NCBI GenBank assembly: GCA_018292915.2
Contig: JACVVK020000039.1
Location: forward strand, 242,501-306,500
Direction: 5' to 3'
Source of the DNA: Batillaria attramentaria
Taxonomy: Eukaryota; Mollusca; Gastropoda; Batillariidae
Length of the DNA: 64,000 bases
Every line of letters begins with the position of its first letter. Position 1 is the stretch's first letter. Positions 1 to 16,772 of the stretch are shown here, piece by piece. A program made the position numbers and the translations under genes. The notes beneath the pieces were generated by a model, which was given only the letters and a program-made list of their open reading frames with translations, did not search any database and was not told the origin of the DNA.

Positions 1-510
1 GACGTGTGTTTGTCGGCCATTTCGCCAATACGAATGAAAGAGAGCAGCGACAAGATTAAACTATCAGTTTTACCCAGTAGCCGGAATAAGGTTTGGTGTA
101 TAGAATACAGAACACAGCTGGTCGTGTGTGGGAAGAATACGGACTGAGACATGTGTTTGGTATAATTATTTTGGCAGCTCCTTGTTTGTTTGTTTTTTTC
201 TCATCGCCTGACCTGACAGCACAGATTTGTCCACGCCAGTTTGAATGTGTATGCTTTCTCTGTTTCTGCTTGTATGCATGGGTTCGTCAATAAACAAAAA
301 CTGGTAGGCATCTGTCAGCGATGAACGGTTATAAAAGAGAAACTCTGATCCCATTACGAAAAACGCTGCCGCAGATCGTGTTCGTCTAGTCCTCCTGTTT
401 CAAACAACGCTGTTTGGTCCATGGTTTCAGTCTGTAAATACCTCTCAGTGTTGTGTTGAATCTGTGTCCCCTTTGAACTAGGCAATGCCGAAAACAGTGG
501 AATACTAGCA
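1..510. other. Intergenic, no gene seen
   Basis: No coding exon with plausible splice sites is visible. The open frames here are short and show no family motifs. The stretch ends where the first copy of the M1 inverted-repeat element begins. Confidence 0.5.
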
Positions 511-894
511 CTCAGCTGGCATAGTTCGCCCGCTAGGGGGTGCAAACGGATACCAATTATATATGCAGGGGGAGCAAATGTACTCCGGCTCTCTACTCAG
601 TAGGGCGATTGTATCCCGCCCTTCAGCCCGGTCAGCTCTCGCGATATTGCTGTGCTATTTTCATCGAAAGGCTCTTTGCCGGAAAGCGAAACGGTTACGA
701 CAAATTACGACAGATACTATAGACGCACATAATATCATCGCCATCCGCTGGCTACATTCGGTTAATGCTGTCGTTTCTGTTACTCCATACAACGAAGTTA
801 GCTGTCACGTGACTTCAACTCGCGAGACCGAAATCCAGGATACATTTGGACCCGCGCAGTGGTATGCATCCCCCCCCCCCCCCACACACACACA

Positions 895-978
<84 letters not shown>

Positions 979-1027
979 TAACTGGTATACAGCTGCACCT
1001 CCTTACAGGCGAACTATACCAACTGAG
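511..1027. mobile_element. M1 inverted-repeat element, copy 1
   Basis: The left end CTCAGCTGGCATAGTTCGCC and the right end GGCGAACTATACCAACTGAG are near-perfect inverted repeats about 20-45 bp long. The interior holds a C-run and a (CA)n array at about 871-976. Sequence at about 781-860 matches, in reverse, the left part of the copy at 50286, which shows that these are the same family. There is no transposase reading frame, so this is a non-autonomous MITE-like element. No clear target-site duplication was resolved. Confidence 0.65.
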
Positions 1028-1123
1028 CAGTACCAGCAGATAAGATACGATCGCTGAATTTGAAAGGCTCTGGACAACACGAACTGACGAAAGGTTTGCA
1101 TTTTGACGTGATCTGCCGTCACA

Positions 1124-2532
1124 ATGCACATCTTCGCCTTGGCGAGTCTTTTGGGGGTTCTCGGACATCTCTTGGTTTCTGCAGGTGTGTGCTGTTTTGT
1201 GAAGCAGAAAGAAACGATGAACAGTTCTTGGAAGTATAGATCAGTAATACTGATTAAAAAAAAATATGTACAGGAATGTGCTTTGGTAAACGAAGGAAGA
1301 AAATAAATTACGATGAAGGAGAGTCGTTGATGTACACACAGTATTTTCTGGAATGTTTATATCTTGTCGTCTTGTACAAAGTAAGTCAAACTTTACCTTT
1401 TGTAATTTTTAACGTCAGATTGCAAAAACCCTGTATCAGATTAACTACAGTTTGTGTTTGTGTGTGTGTGGGTGTGTGTGTGTGTGGGGGGGGGGATTGT
1501 TGTTGGCTTTTTGTTTGTTTGTTGTTGTCGTTTACTGGGGGAGGGTGTCGTAGTTCATGACTTGTTTGTGTTTGTAGTTAATGCAAACATGTGTATACAC
1601 ATCCACATCAGTAGTCTAGTCTGGACATGTACAAAACTGCGTTAACTATTATGAACACATTCCTTCAGAGGCAGCCAACTGTCCGAACGACTGGATGGCA
1701 TTTGAAGGATCATGCTACAGTTTCGTAAAGGAAGATGTATCCTGGTCAACAGCCAAGGTATAAGAATTATGATATTGTCATAATTATGATTTTCATTGTG
1801 TGGCCCTTTAAGCTGATGAAGCCCCCATATAATACACATTAATAATAATAATAATAGTAATAATAATAATGAGTATTGTATAGGCGCTTTACCCAATTTC
1901 ATGAATCGGCTCAAAGCGCCGCGAACTGAACCCGACACGCACGCTCACGTGGATCACACGCATTCTCTCACACACTGGACCTAAACACATTACAATCACG
2001 TGGTGCGAAGGGTCAGCTCAGCTATTTAAATTTCGGAATTTAGATTTGAATTTAGTTTTTTCAAATTTGGTGGGCTGAACATTTCCAAAGCAGAGGGGGA
2101 GGAAGCCGGAGTACCCGGAGAGAACCCCCGACGATCGGCCCGAATGAACGGTGCCACATACGAGAAGGAAAAATTCTTTGCCCCGAGTGGGACTCCAACC
2201 CCTGACCTCTCGCATTGGTGATAAGTCTCTTAACCACTAGACCACCGACCGCCCCATTATTATTATTTTGTTCACCTATGCAGGAGATATGCAGCACGCT
2301 GGACTCACGGCTGCTGGAGGTGGACTCCGCCGCCGAGAACGACTTCATCCTGGCTCAGGTGAGAAGACTCGGATGTAAATCAGTCTTGTTCACATTTTTC
2401 CTTCTACGTGTAGTACTCCTATACAGGGGGCGTGTTTTATTTCTTGTTGTTTCTTCATATGCATGAGGTACATGTACAAAATGTCCGACTGAAGGATTGA
2501 TTGATCGATCGGTTGATTGGTGGATTGGTTGG

Positions 2533-2572
<40 letters not shown>

Positions 2573-2890
2573 CCAGACGAATCAGGCCTCTGGGTACCTG
2601 ATGTCTTGCTGTATATGAATACAATTCCACAACCGGTTTGATTCGGTTCGTTTGTAACAGACGATCGGGTGTGGATTGGTCTGGTGGATTTCCTACGGGA
2701 GGGACGGTGAGTGCTTATGAGCACTATGGGACAGCCTGCCTACGTACACTGGGCAGCAGGACAGCCTGACAGCAACACAGCACACGACGGAGGCGAGGAC
2801 TGTGCCGGCTTGGTAGTGGAGCACGGCGGCTATTGGCATGACACCTTCTGCGAGTCCTCTGATCTGTACACCGTCTGTGAAAAGCCGTGA
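1124..2890 (+). pseudogene. C-type lectin gene A, probably broken
   Basis: Secreted C-type lectin by design. Exons: 1124-1184 (signal peptide MHIFALASLLGVLGHLLVSA, phase 1 end), 1669-1757 (NCPNDWMAFEGSCYSF, SWSTAK), 2284-2358 (LLEVDSAAENDF), 2661-2890 (VWIGLVDF, GQPDS, EDCAGL, CEKP, TGA stop). The order of WIGL, QPD, a WHD in place of WND, and the terminal Cys is that of a C-type lectin-like domain; QPD is the family signature associated with galactose-type ligands. Two lesions stand out. An in-frame TGA at 2708-2710 lies where relatives usually have Trp after the EG motif. Exon 3 ends in phase 0, but the lectin frame of exon 4 needs phase 1 at its only AG acceptor (2659-2660). Downstream of the TGA the frame stays open and conserved to the natural end. 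The gene is therefore a young pseudogene, a null allele, or carries sequence errors. Confidence 0.75.
1840..2255 (-). mobile_element. SINE family S1 copy in lectin A intron 2
   Basis: On the minus strand the head GGTGGTCTAGTGGTTAAGAG is a tRNA-like A box. It is followed by a B-box-like block before 2180, then the block GGGTACTCCGGCTTCCTCCC, and ends in an (ATT)n tail at about 1840-1870. Full-length relatives lie at 37315 and 50390, and an interrupted one ends at 57722. The element is a non-coding Pol III-type retroposon sitting in the intron between lectin exons 2 and 3. Confidence 0.8.
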
Positions 2891-3213
2891 GTTTTTGTTT
2901 TTCTTTTCCCATCAGCGGTAAACCCTGCGGATACGAGAGGTACCACGTACACGATACTCTGTGAGGCTGAACGGTAGTCCGGCAGCTACTAGAGGAAACG
3001 TGACCGAACAGCCCAATTTCCTACAACGATGAGTAGCTTTGGAGACACAGTCCAAAAGATCACATACACACGAACTACTCAGAACCACAGAGCGTGGTGT
3101 TTGTCTTGTTCCTTTCACTGATGACTATGTGAAAAAAGTGCTCTCCCCATCAACATTAAAAAAAGAGAGAAAAAAGGTCAGAACAGACCATCATCTGCCG
3201 TCAGTACATTTGG

Positions 3214-3366
3214 TACTGTCATATTTAAGATGGAGTGGCCTGCAGAATTGAAATGCACGGCAACGGGTTTTATTCTGTTGTGTCTGGTGTCGGCGATATG
3301 TTCAGAATAAAACCCGTTGCCGTGCATTTCAATTCTGCAGGCCACTCCATCTTAAATATGACAGTA
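3214..3366. repeat. Perfect 64-bp inverted repeat (hairpin)
   Basis: Positions 3214-3277 and 3303-3366 are exact reverse complements (64 of 64 bases) with a 25-base spacer. The arm starts TACTGTCATATTTAAGATGG and ends GGGTTTTATTCTG. Similarity stops at once beyond both arms. It lies about 320 bases past the end of lectin gene A. No small-RNA or transposon end is recognised in it. Confidence 0.9.
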
Positions 3367-3479
3367 ACTGGCCTGTGGCTTATGCACGGTGACGCCACAG
3401 ACAGACGCGACATGGAGTCGCATATTATTCAGCGCCTGGGAAGTCAGGCCCCGGGTGGTTTGAACGAAAAGCCGTAACA

Positions 3480-3965
3480 TAACCCTCTGAACTTTTTTCA
3501 CACACAATCCATGGTCCTGTGTCACCAAAGGATGGGTGTTGTGATTGCTAATTTTCACTATTCTTTTTTGTTCTTTTCTGCCCAACATTTTTTTTTTTTT
3601 CACACACAGTCCATGGTCTTCTGTCACCTAAGGATGGGTGTTGTGATAATTTTACTATTTTTTCTGGTCCTTTTCTCGCCCACCGTTTTTTTTTTTGTTT
3701 TTTTTTTCCCCGCGCCGTGTATGTCAGTACGTCCGCAGAGTTACCTTTTGCTTGTTTGTTGAAGTTATGTCCCATTTGTTTATGTCCTGAAGAAGGCGTA
3801 AGCCAAAACGTCGACCTGTGCCGTCCTTTGTCAAAGTTAAGTGGTTTCTGTCCCTTTTGTGTCGCTTTTATTTGCTTAACTTGTAACCACTTCGCAGTCA
3901 TTACCGTTTCCGTTTCTATTTTATCTCCAATGGAATGCAGCATGTCTAACGAACTAGATCCTCGT
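3480..3965 (+). repeat. Dispersed repeat D1, copy 1
   Basis: A block with CACACAGTCCATGGTCTTCT, a CCTGAAGAAGGCGTAAGCC junction and a tail TAACTTGTAACCACTTCGCA recurs in the same orientation at about 20600-21025. The first ~80 bases are also locally repeated at 3497 and 3602. Junctions of the type 'gaaggc...aaacgtcg' are common at retroelement ends in invertebrates. The element class is not resolved. Confidence 0.6.
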
Positions 3966-4006
3966 TAGTTCTAGGGTAGAAAACACAACACAAGGCCTTC
4001 AGCTAC

Positions 4007-4073
<67 letters not shown>

Positions 4074-4132
4074 CAACAGGACATTTTTTCTCTCATTGTA
4101 AACACAATACCGTGCAAAAATAAAAAAAATAA

Positions 4133-4232
<100 letters not shown>

Positions 4233-4712
4233 CAAAACCACATATCATACAAATGAACCTCGATGAAAAGTCAGTGTGGGTTTGCTCTTGCCTACAACAA
4301 CTGGAACTGAACGCCTCATATTTTGAGACGAAATTTACTACCAATCTGTTAAAGTCAGCAAAACAAAAAAACACCGCCTTGAAGACTTGCTAAATGCAGT
4401 ATCTTTTTATGGTCCTTCTTTGGTCTTTAACACGATGTCGACCTCCAAGAAGGTCGAATATCCACAGCATAAGCAACAAGCTCTGAACACATTACTAAAC
4501 TATAATATCATTCATAACAGACTGGTTCAGTGCATTGTACATTACGTCTCACATTACACAGTGACGCCAGGCATGGCTCAACAATGGCACAAACAAATGA
4601 TACAAGCAGCTTCATCCGATAACTGACCCCTCAGCACCCCTGAAACAGAAAGAGCCCAGACAATACATTGGAAAGAAGAAGAAGAAAAAAACAACAATAC
4701 ACTACCTTCGGC

Positions 4713-5065
4713 ATAGTTCGCACCCTTGGGCTGTATCGGGTGAGCTAAACCAACACAGTCATCCTCATTTAGTACAGTTTGCCTGCTTAGTTCGGTTTAG
4801 GGTTAGATTTAGGGATAGGTTTATCTTTAGGGTTGGGGTCACCTTGTGGTGATGGTGCAATCGCTTTTTTTATCTTTTTTTTTTTTAACTATTCTGTTTT
4901 TGCCATTTTCTTACAAGACTGGACAATGTAACTATATAACATCAAGCACAAGCGGAAAAGGTAAGGTAAACGTGAAGGTAGAGAAATTCCAAGATAAACA
5001 AAACTAGCAATAGCTAACAAAACAACAACAACAAAAAAGCAGCAGAGCCACAAACACGATACAAG

Positions 5066-5148
<83 letters not shown>

Positions 5149-5299
5149 TCTTGGGTAGTATCGGGTTACATGATCATCTTAGTATACAAGTCTTCGAACA
5201 TAAACACAGCAATCGCTTTGTTGTTGAGACGGCCATAGTGTGTGACTGTGTGTGTACAAGAGGTGCGAATGACCCAAGGGGGCGAACTCTATCAACGCG
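4713..5299. mobile_element. Possible degraded M1-like element
   Basis: GGCATAGTTCGCACCCTTGG near 4718 and the inverted CCCAAGGGGGCGAACTCTAT near 5274 look like decayed ends of the M1 family. The interior is A/T-rich and holds a (CA)n array at about 5069-5145. Divergence is high and there is no target-site duplication, so this is tentative. Confidence 0.3.
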
Positions 5300-5992
5300 A
5301 CGTATCTGCGTTACTTCAGCATGTTCAGTTCCATGCTCTCTTGCTTCGTTCGCGTACAGAGAGTTGTAAGAGACCTTTTCTTTTTTCAAACGCCACACTC
5401 TTCACTTTTGTACACAACTATCTCTTTATAGGTGGCGATCAACGAAACAGGTTACATACAAGATAAGAAAAGATAAGAGAACAGAGGACCTGATCAACTG
5501 CAAGCAAAAGTAAATGAAGAAAGACGTGACTAGAAAAACTGCCTTGCATACATAAATAAATGAATAAATGAATGATAGAAAGAAAGCAAGAAAGAAAGGC
5601 TAAATAAATACACAAAAAATTAATACATAACAATAAATACATAAATAAACAAATACATGAATGAATAAAGAGAGAAAGAAAGAAAGAAAGCAAGAAAGCA
5701 AAAAGAGAGACAAAAAGACAAAAAGAAATGAGTAAACTAACAGATATGGTGGACTTGCTGTGGTTTATGCTATCATTACACCTACCCAACGCCCATCCCC
5801 AACCCCCTACAACCTCCCACCCCTACATCCCCCCCCCCCACACACACACACACCTCCCCACCCCCCACCCCTCTCACCCTCCAACCCCACCCACCCACCG
5901 ATAAGCTCCTGAAGTTGAAATGGCAGACAGCTGGAAGCGACAACACCCCCCCCCCCCCCACACACACACACACACACACACGATAATCAAGC
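5300..5992. other. Low-complexity intergenic DNA
   Basis: A-rich runs of GAAA/AATA type (about 5460-5745) are followed by C-runs with short (CA)n tracts (5829-5853, 5946-5981). No gene is seen. The region lies immediately 3' of lectin gene B on the minus strand and probably holds its 3' UTR. Confidence 0.4.
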
Positions 5993-7872
5993 TTACTTTC
6001 TCTCGCAGATAAAACCACGTTTTTGAATCGGATCGTCGCACGCTACATCGTTCCAAGAGCCATCGTCGAAGATCTCGCCACAGTCCTCGCCGTCCCCGCT
6101 GTCGCTGGGCTGCCCGTCCTGCCAGCTGGTGTACTCCGGCATCTCCTGGCTCGTCGTCCACTGAAACTCGCCCTCCACCACGATGTCCTCCAGGCCTATC
6201 CATACTTTACGCACTGCGGGTCGGAAGACACGACGTGTATGTATGTATAATGTATGATCTAGTTTGTGAAATTTGGGGTGGAGGAAGGTGGCCAGGGGTA
6301 GTTTGTTAGAATGTCGTGTTAATTTCATTTTGTTTTATTGGTTATTTTTATTTATTTTTTCATCATTATTTTGTCGTTTACTTTATATATTTTTAAGAAC
6401 TGTCAATTGACTGTGGGGATGGTGGTGGTAATATTAGTAGTGTTTGCTCCTTTCTCCTTCGGGGGAGAGGAGGAGCGGGGAAGGGGTGGGGGGGGGGGTG
6501 GAGCTGATGTTGATTTGGTAATAATTTGGAAGAACCCTTACGCAATGAAATAAATGAGGGGAAAGCACTATATCACTGTACGTTTCGCTTCGCTATCAGT
6601 TGCGAAAACAGTATCGATTTGCATCGGGGAAATTGGAGTAAACTCATGTCTCTCACCTCCATGTTGTTTCAGCAGATCAACCATGAAATTGTTCTCCTCA
6701 GCGTCGTCGATTTCCACGAGATGACCGCTGGCAGCATTACACAGAACCTACGACGACAGGATAAAGCATTACGCTGTAGCGTCGTCTGTCTCACTGACGA
6801 ACAACTCTCATGTTCATGTTCGTCCCTGTCTGAAGGGCATCTCATGTTCATGTTCGTCTTTCTCTGATGGGTATCTCATGTTCATGTTCGTCCCTCTGTG
6901 AAGGGCATCTCATGTTCGTCCCTCTCAGAAGGGCATCTCATGTTCATGTTCGTCCCTCTCTGAAGGGCATCTCATGTTCATGTTCGTCCCGCTTTGAAGG
7001 GCATCTCATGTTCATGTTCGTCCCTCTCAGAGGAGTATCTCATGTTCATGTTCGTCCCTCTCTGAAGGGCATTATGTTTATCGTTTTGAGGCAAGCGTGG
7101 GTATCATGTTCATGTTTGCTGGTCTCGGTGAAGCACAGTCAGTGTATAACTTTCATAATAATTATAGGCTTAATTTGTGTTTGTTCTTCTCCGTGGGGGC
7201 CCAATCATCATGCTCATGTTCGACGTTCTTAGAGAAATACAACTGTCACGTTCATGTTCGTTTGTCTCAGTGAAGAAAAACTATCATAATACAGGCCTAA
7301 TTCATGTGTTTCCTTCTCCGTGGCCGGGGCACAATTATCATGTTAATGTTCGTCGTTCTTACAGAAAAACAACCATCATGTTCGTGTTCGTCGTTCTCAA
7401 GGAAACACAACCATCATGTTTGTGTTCGTCGTTCTTAAAGAAACGCAATTATCATGTTTACGTTCTTCGTTCACAAAGAAACACAATTATCATGTTCGTG
7501 TTCGTCTTAGAGAAACACAAACATCATGGTCATAATCGTCGTACTTACAAAGAAACACAATTATCATGTTCATGTTCTTCGCTCATAAAGAAACACAACA
7601 TTATTATCATGTTCATACTCGTCGTACTTAAACACAATCATCACGTTCGTATTCGTCGTTCTTGGTAAAAAGTACAGTAATCATTTTCATGTAGTTAGTC
7701 CGCAGTGCCCTGTTGCTCTCAGGATAATCTCTAGTGATACAGACATGGAAAGGACGCAAGTCTTACCTCTTGCCTCTTACCTTCGCATCAACCCATGTAC
7801 TTGGATGGTCTCGGAAAAAATAACAGGAGTCGCCATGGGAGGTCCATCCGCCCGGACAGTCAGTGGCAACTG
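5993..7872 (-). CDS. C-type lectin gene B, 5' end not found
   Basis: Three minus-strand exons join in frame: 7872-7781 (CPGGWTSHGDSCYFF, STWVDAK), 6747-6657 (LCNAASGHLVEIDDAEENNF) and 6213-5993 (VWIGLEDIVVEGEFQW, GEDCGEIF, WNDVAC, GFICERK, TAA). Exon phases are 1, 0, 1. The exons make a complete C-type lectin-like domain of about 133 residues with the four canonical cysteines and a WND calcium-site motif. The long-loop triplet is QPS rather than QPD or EPN, so sugar specificity cannot be predicted. The first exon starts in phase 1, as after a signal-peptide exon, but none could be identified between 7873 and 10.7 kb. Gene A on the opposite strand has similar exon boundaries, so the two are probably old paralogues. 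Likely secreted, likely intact. Confidence 0.8.
6806..7077. repeat. 34-bp minisatellite in lectin B intron
   Basis: About eight to nine units of period 34 carry the core TCTCATGTTCATGTTCGTCC; one unit is shortened to 28 bases. The array lies wholly in the intron between the first two visible lectin B exons. Some frames stay open because the unit lacks stops; they are not genes. Confidence 0.85.
7190..7670. repeat. 38-bp minisatellite, related second array
   Basis: Degenerate units of about 38 bases share ATCATGTTCGTGTTCGTCGT followed by an AAGAAACACAA block. The ATGTTC/TTCGTC core is shared with the 34-bp array just upstream, so the two arrays probably diverged from one ancestor. Confidence 0.75.
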
Positions 7873-7899
7873 CTACACAATTAAGTGAGTTTCTTATCA

Positions 7900-7905
7900 C
7901 TATTC

Positions 7906-7950
<45 letters not shown>

Positions 7951-9518
7951 CTCTCTCTCTCTCTCTGTAAACTGACGCCCCCCCACCCCCTCCCCCTCCC
8001 CCCGCAGCAGCGAAAAAAGCAAGGAATACGGTTACAGGTTCGTTGCATAACTTGGAGTTTTTGCCGTGTAATTCCGTCACGATGCCTGTTGAGGGATACC
8101 ATCGACAGTGGAAGAGATTCTGAACACTCTGCTGGGGGAAAATGCAATTACTTCCTTCTAAATAGACGGCAAAAACGATGGTACAACTGTCGTGATTCTT
8201 GGACTGACCGGTTCTCAGCCCGCCATGACCACCATGACAAAGCCAGCTACCTTCAGACGGAAACCACCTTCGCAAGTACGCAGAGACAGACAGCGGGCAA
8301 ATGCAAGACAAGCGGCTAATCAGAGACAAATGGTTTAAGTGATAATCCGCCATCCTTACTTTGCAACTTGTTCCACCTACACCTCAGTCTACACCAAGTG
8401 AAGAAACTGTACACAATGTTGCCGTGACACACCTAATCAACACGCCGTGTAGTGTCACTGCACGTGATTCTCGCCCGCACGACCCAGATACAATAACTTG
8501 CAGTTGATTTGTGCACCGAATCGCTGGCGTCACTGAAGCAGAACGGAGACAACACCACACCGACTTACCCAGCAGACGACACGGACACGGATTTCTCACG
8601 CACAGAGGAGCTGGACACCAAACGGATATGACGCCGAGAAAGTGAAACAATATGTCGGAGAAAGCATGGATCGGGACTTGCAACGTCGTCTTAGAGACAA
8701 AACCCGAAACAGAACTGGAACAAGACTGTGTATGATAACGCAAGGTATGAACACCTTCTTTGTGACAGTGATGATGTTGGTCATAGTGTTTGATTGTAAT
8801 GCTAGATGTGTAAACCACTGGTTTATCAAATAAGACCGTACAAAGATGACCGCTGGTGACATAGAGCTGCTTGATGACATCTCTCAATTGGCGCCGGCGG
8901 AGCGTGACAAATTTGACAGTCAGCGCAAGCAAGTAGTGGCCGATCTTGACTTTGAAACCATTTTCTTGGATAGACTCTTGTGTTGTTCATGTGCAGTAAC
9001 TTGGAAAATTTTTATCAATGCTACTGTATGTCTGGTAAAACTGTACCTGATCATATATATAAATGGGATGTGTACATCGTAACTTTCTGCACGGCAAATC
9101 ATTAAGTCTATTTGAGTATTGAAAATACCTGACATGGAAGCAAATTGCTTAACCTTGCTAGAGATTTGTTACTAAGCAATGTCATGTTACAACTGGCTTG
9201 TCTTGCTTTGTAACCACCCCCCCCCCCCCTCACCCCTTCCTACCCCTCCCCACCCCTTTTGGTAATGGGCTCTGACGGCCTTCACCAATAAATCATTCGT
9301 ATTCGTATTCGTACTCTCTCTCTCTCTCAACAAATTCAAGCGGAAATAATATCAAAATGATGGTAAAGAATGAAAAGGTAAAAAACAAACAAACAAGTAT
9401 TTGTAGTGTGGGCATAAGTTGTATAGATTATCTTGTGGAGAGACAATGACAATGACACTTTATTTTCCAAGGATAGAAGATTAGGTGCGCAGACCTGTCT
9501 TACATCTTGCCCTTGCTA

Positions 9519-9576
<58 letters not shown>

Positions 9577-9800
9577 TTGCTAAACTACTATCAGCTGCTA
9601 CAGTAATAAGGTGAACTCATAGTCAGTAATATATAAACAAGGCAAAGCACGTTTCAAAATTCAAAAACAAACACCACACACTAATACATGTACATGTAGT
9701 ACAAACACATAATTACACAACTCGTAATGAACAGAAGAAAATAAATAATAATAATAAATAAAAATAAAGGAAAACTGTAGGAAAAAAAAAACCCTTGGCA
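7900..9800. other. Intergenic, no gene supported
   Basis: Contains (CT)n at about 7907-7967, C-rich tracts at 7978-8004 and 9217-9258, and (CA)n at about 9522-9574. A few open frames of 60-180 codons have no recognisable motif or credible splice sites. I looked here for the signal-peptide exon of lectin gene B and did not find it. Confidence 0.45.
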
Positions 9801-9903
9801 GGTGTTATTGAGTTTATGATAGGGACAAATGGGTAAATAACCGGGCCTTGAAGGTGTTGATGGTTGGAGCTGAAATAATGTGTGCCGGTAGTGAATTCCA
9901 CAT

Positions 9904-9920
<17 letters not shown>
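9800..9920 (-). mobile_element. LINE 3'-end fragment
   Basis: On the minus strand one frame reads WNSLPAHIISAPTINTFKAR. This matches the WNSLP...F+..L motif at the carboxyl end of CR1/L2-type reverse transcriptases. Only this tail remains, so it is a heavily 5'-truncated copy. Confidence 0.5.
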
Positions 9921-9941
<21 letters not shown>

Positions 9942-10196
9942 ATGAAGAAGAAAACACTCACCGTATGGCCAGAAAAGTACCAGCAATTTGGCAGCTACCA
10001 GAAGAAAATCCCAAGGCGCCATTGCTCGCGCAGTCTTTGTCAAAGATACAATCTATGTCAAAACGGAAAGCTAAGGAACCAAGTTATCTACTAGTCCTGA
10101 TTCTAAGCTTCAGAAACTTAAGGCCAGCGACATGTAGGTTATCTCTAAAAACTATGTTCACGATCAGCGGTTTGGCTGGTTAGTTTATCGTCCCCA

Positions 10197-10505
10197 TGGG
10201 GTGAGCAGTGGTCTAATAGGTAGCGCGTCGGATTTAGCCGCTGCGCTACTGAACGGCCGTCACCAATGTCACGGCGATGAAGCGTGGGTTCGAGCCCAGG
10301 TCGAGCTTGTGATATGTGATACCGGTTTTTCCTGGCTGCCGGGCTGCTCATTGGGGGTTTCCCTCCGGGTTATCCGGCTTTCCTCCCCCCAGCAAAATTG
10401 TAAAAAAAAAAAGAAAAAAAAAGGTATTGGGTGGCGCTGCACCGCGGCGACGCGCTTCCCTCGGGGGAAGCAGCCCAAATTTCCCGAAAGGGATTAAAAA
10501 AAATC
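10197..10505 (+). mobile_element. tRNA-derived SINE, family S5
   Basis: The A-box-like CAGTGGTCTAATAGGTAGCG is followed by a B box (GGGTTCGAGCCC) at about 10288. A block GGGTTATCCGGCTTTCCTCC follows, which is similar to the one in family S1, and then an A-rich end. The head differs from S1, so this is a separate family sharing a central domain. It lies 240 bases upstream of the P450 start. Confidence 0.7.
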
Positions 10506-10749
10506 ACAAACACGTATAGTTTACTGATAAAACGAAACTCTATGTCATTTGAGACGAAAGCTATTAATCAGTTTTATCATGGGTCTAATGCATGAAACGA
10601 GACTAGAAAGTAGGCCCGAGACTAGATATTAAATATTACGCTAATTTCGGACTTACCTCCTGTGCAATCCCCGCGCAGTACACAAGCAGGAGTTCGCCGG
10701 CTCGTAAACGTGTGCCAGTTGCTCAAGTAAACACTGCCATATCGACGCC

Positions 10750-15735
<4,986 letters not shown>

Positions 15736-15870
15736 AAATATCGTAGAGCGGATGAGTATATGAAGGTTAGCTTCTGTTTCTCTGGTGAATATTCTTTCCT
15801 TTTTACAAACTTTTGTCGGTAAACGTAAACCTGTCCCGGTTTGTCTGTGTAAACGGCAAACAGCTATCAA

Positions 15871-15876
15871 AATAAA
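15871..15876 (+). terminator. P450 polyadenylation signal
   Basis: A canonical AATAAA lies 136 bases after the P450 stop codon. It is the nearest match and is well placed for the mRNA 3' end. Confidence 0.6.
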
Positions 15877-15899
15877 GAAAAACGAACCGAAAGAGTTCT

Positions 15900-16043
15900 T
15901 GAAGAATTTTCAGTCAGTAAGGATAGACAGTTTCAGGAGGTAAGACTTTTGCCCTAGTTCACTGGCCGTCTGCAGTGCTTCCTACTAGTATACTCTCACG
16001 AACACTTCTGAATCCCAGCGACAACGGTCACCATGATTAAAAC

Positions 16044-16096
<53 letters not shown>

Positions 16097-16340
16097 TTAA
16101 TTTTGTATTACACTGACTTCGTCAAAGCGCTCTCGGTACTGCCTAGCTTATGTGGCCAATGTTGTACAGGTAATTCCCCCCCCCCCCCCCCCCCCCGTAT
16201 TCTAATAGAGAAGAATATAAAGAATCCCAGGACTTTTGTGACAGATTCATCATTGCACTGCATAAAATAGTGAAAAGAATGGCGTCTGCGTATGTGTTGA
16301 ATGAGGTATTTCTGTCGAATGTTTGCATATAATGGACAAT

Positions 16341-16392
<52 letters not shown>

Positions 16393-16772
16393 CTGAGAAG
16401 TTCTAAGCTCCTCACAGATGCAAAATTTGAGCAAGACATAGGTATAGTATTATATTTCTAAAATATCCACAATACATCAACCCAGCACCGGTGAAAAAAA
16501 AAACACAGGAGACATGTCACGAAATCGTGTAACATTACAAACGACTGTAAATCTGCGCTCGGCTCTAACCTACTGTAAATGACGAGTATTAATTCTTGTC
16601 CGTCGGATTATGAAGGTACGTAAAATACAACTACGTCCTTGAAAAACATCCCGAGAACTTACAATCATTTACAATGTATCAACCCAGCACGGATGAACCC
16701 ACATTCAGCAATGCCTTTTTACTGCTCCCCGACAGTTTCCAAAAATGAAATTTGCATGCGCCCATGAGTTTT
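15900..16772. other. Intergenic between convergent P450 and TLR
   Basis: Holds (GT)n at about 16047-16093, a C-run at 16177-16197 and (GA)n at about 16346-16386. No gene is seen. The stretch should contain the 3' UTR of the TLR gene, which is transcribed toward the P450. Confidence 0.45.

Noticed and set aside
4795..4850. TTTAGGG-like degenerate telomeric sequence
   Set aside because: Only scattered GGTTTAGGG/TTTAGGG words without regular period.
6867..7668. Plus-strand open frames over the lectin B intron
   Set aside because: Generated by the 34- and 38-bp minisatellites; no start context, splice sites or family motif.
8384..8932. 182-codon minus-strand frame
   Set aside because: No domain, signal peptide or consistent splice sites; amino-acid composition looks random.
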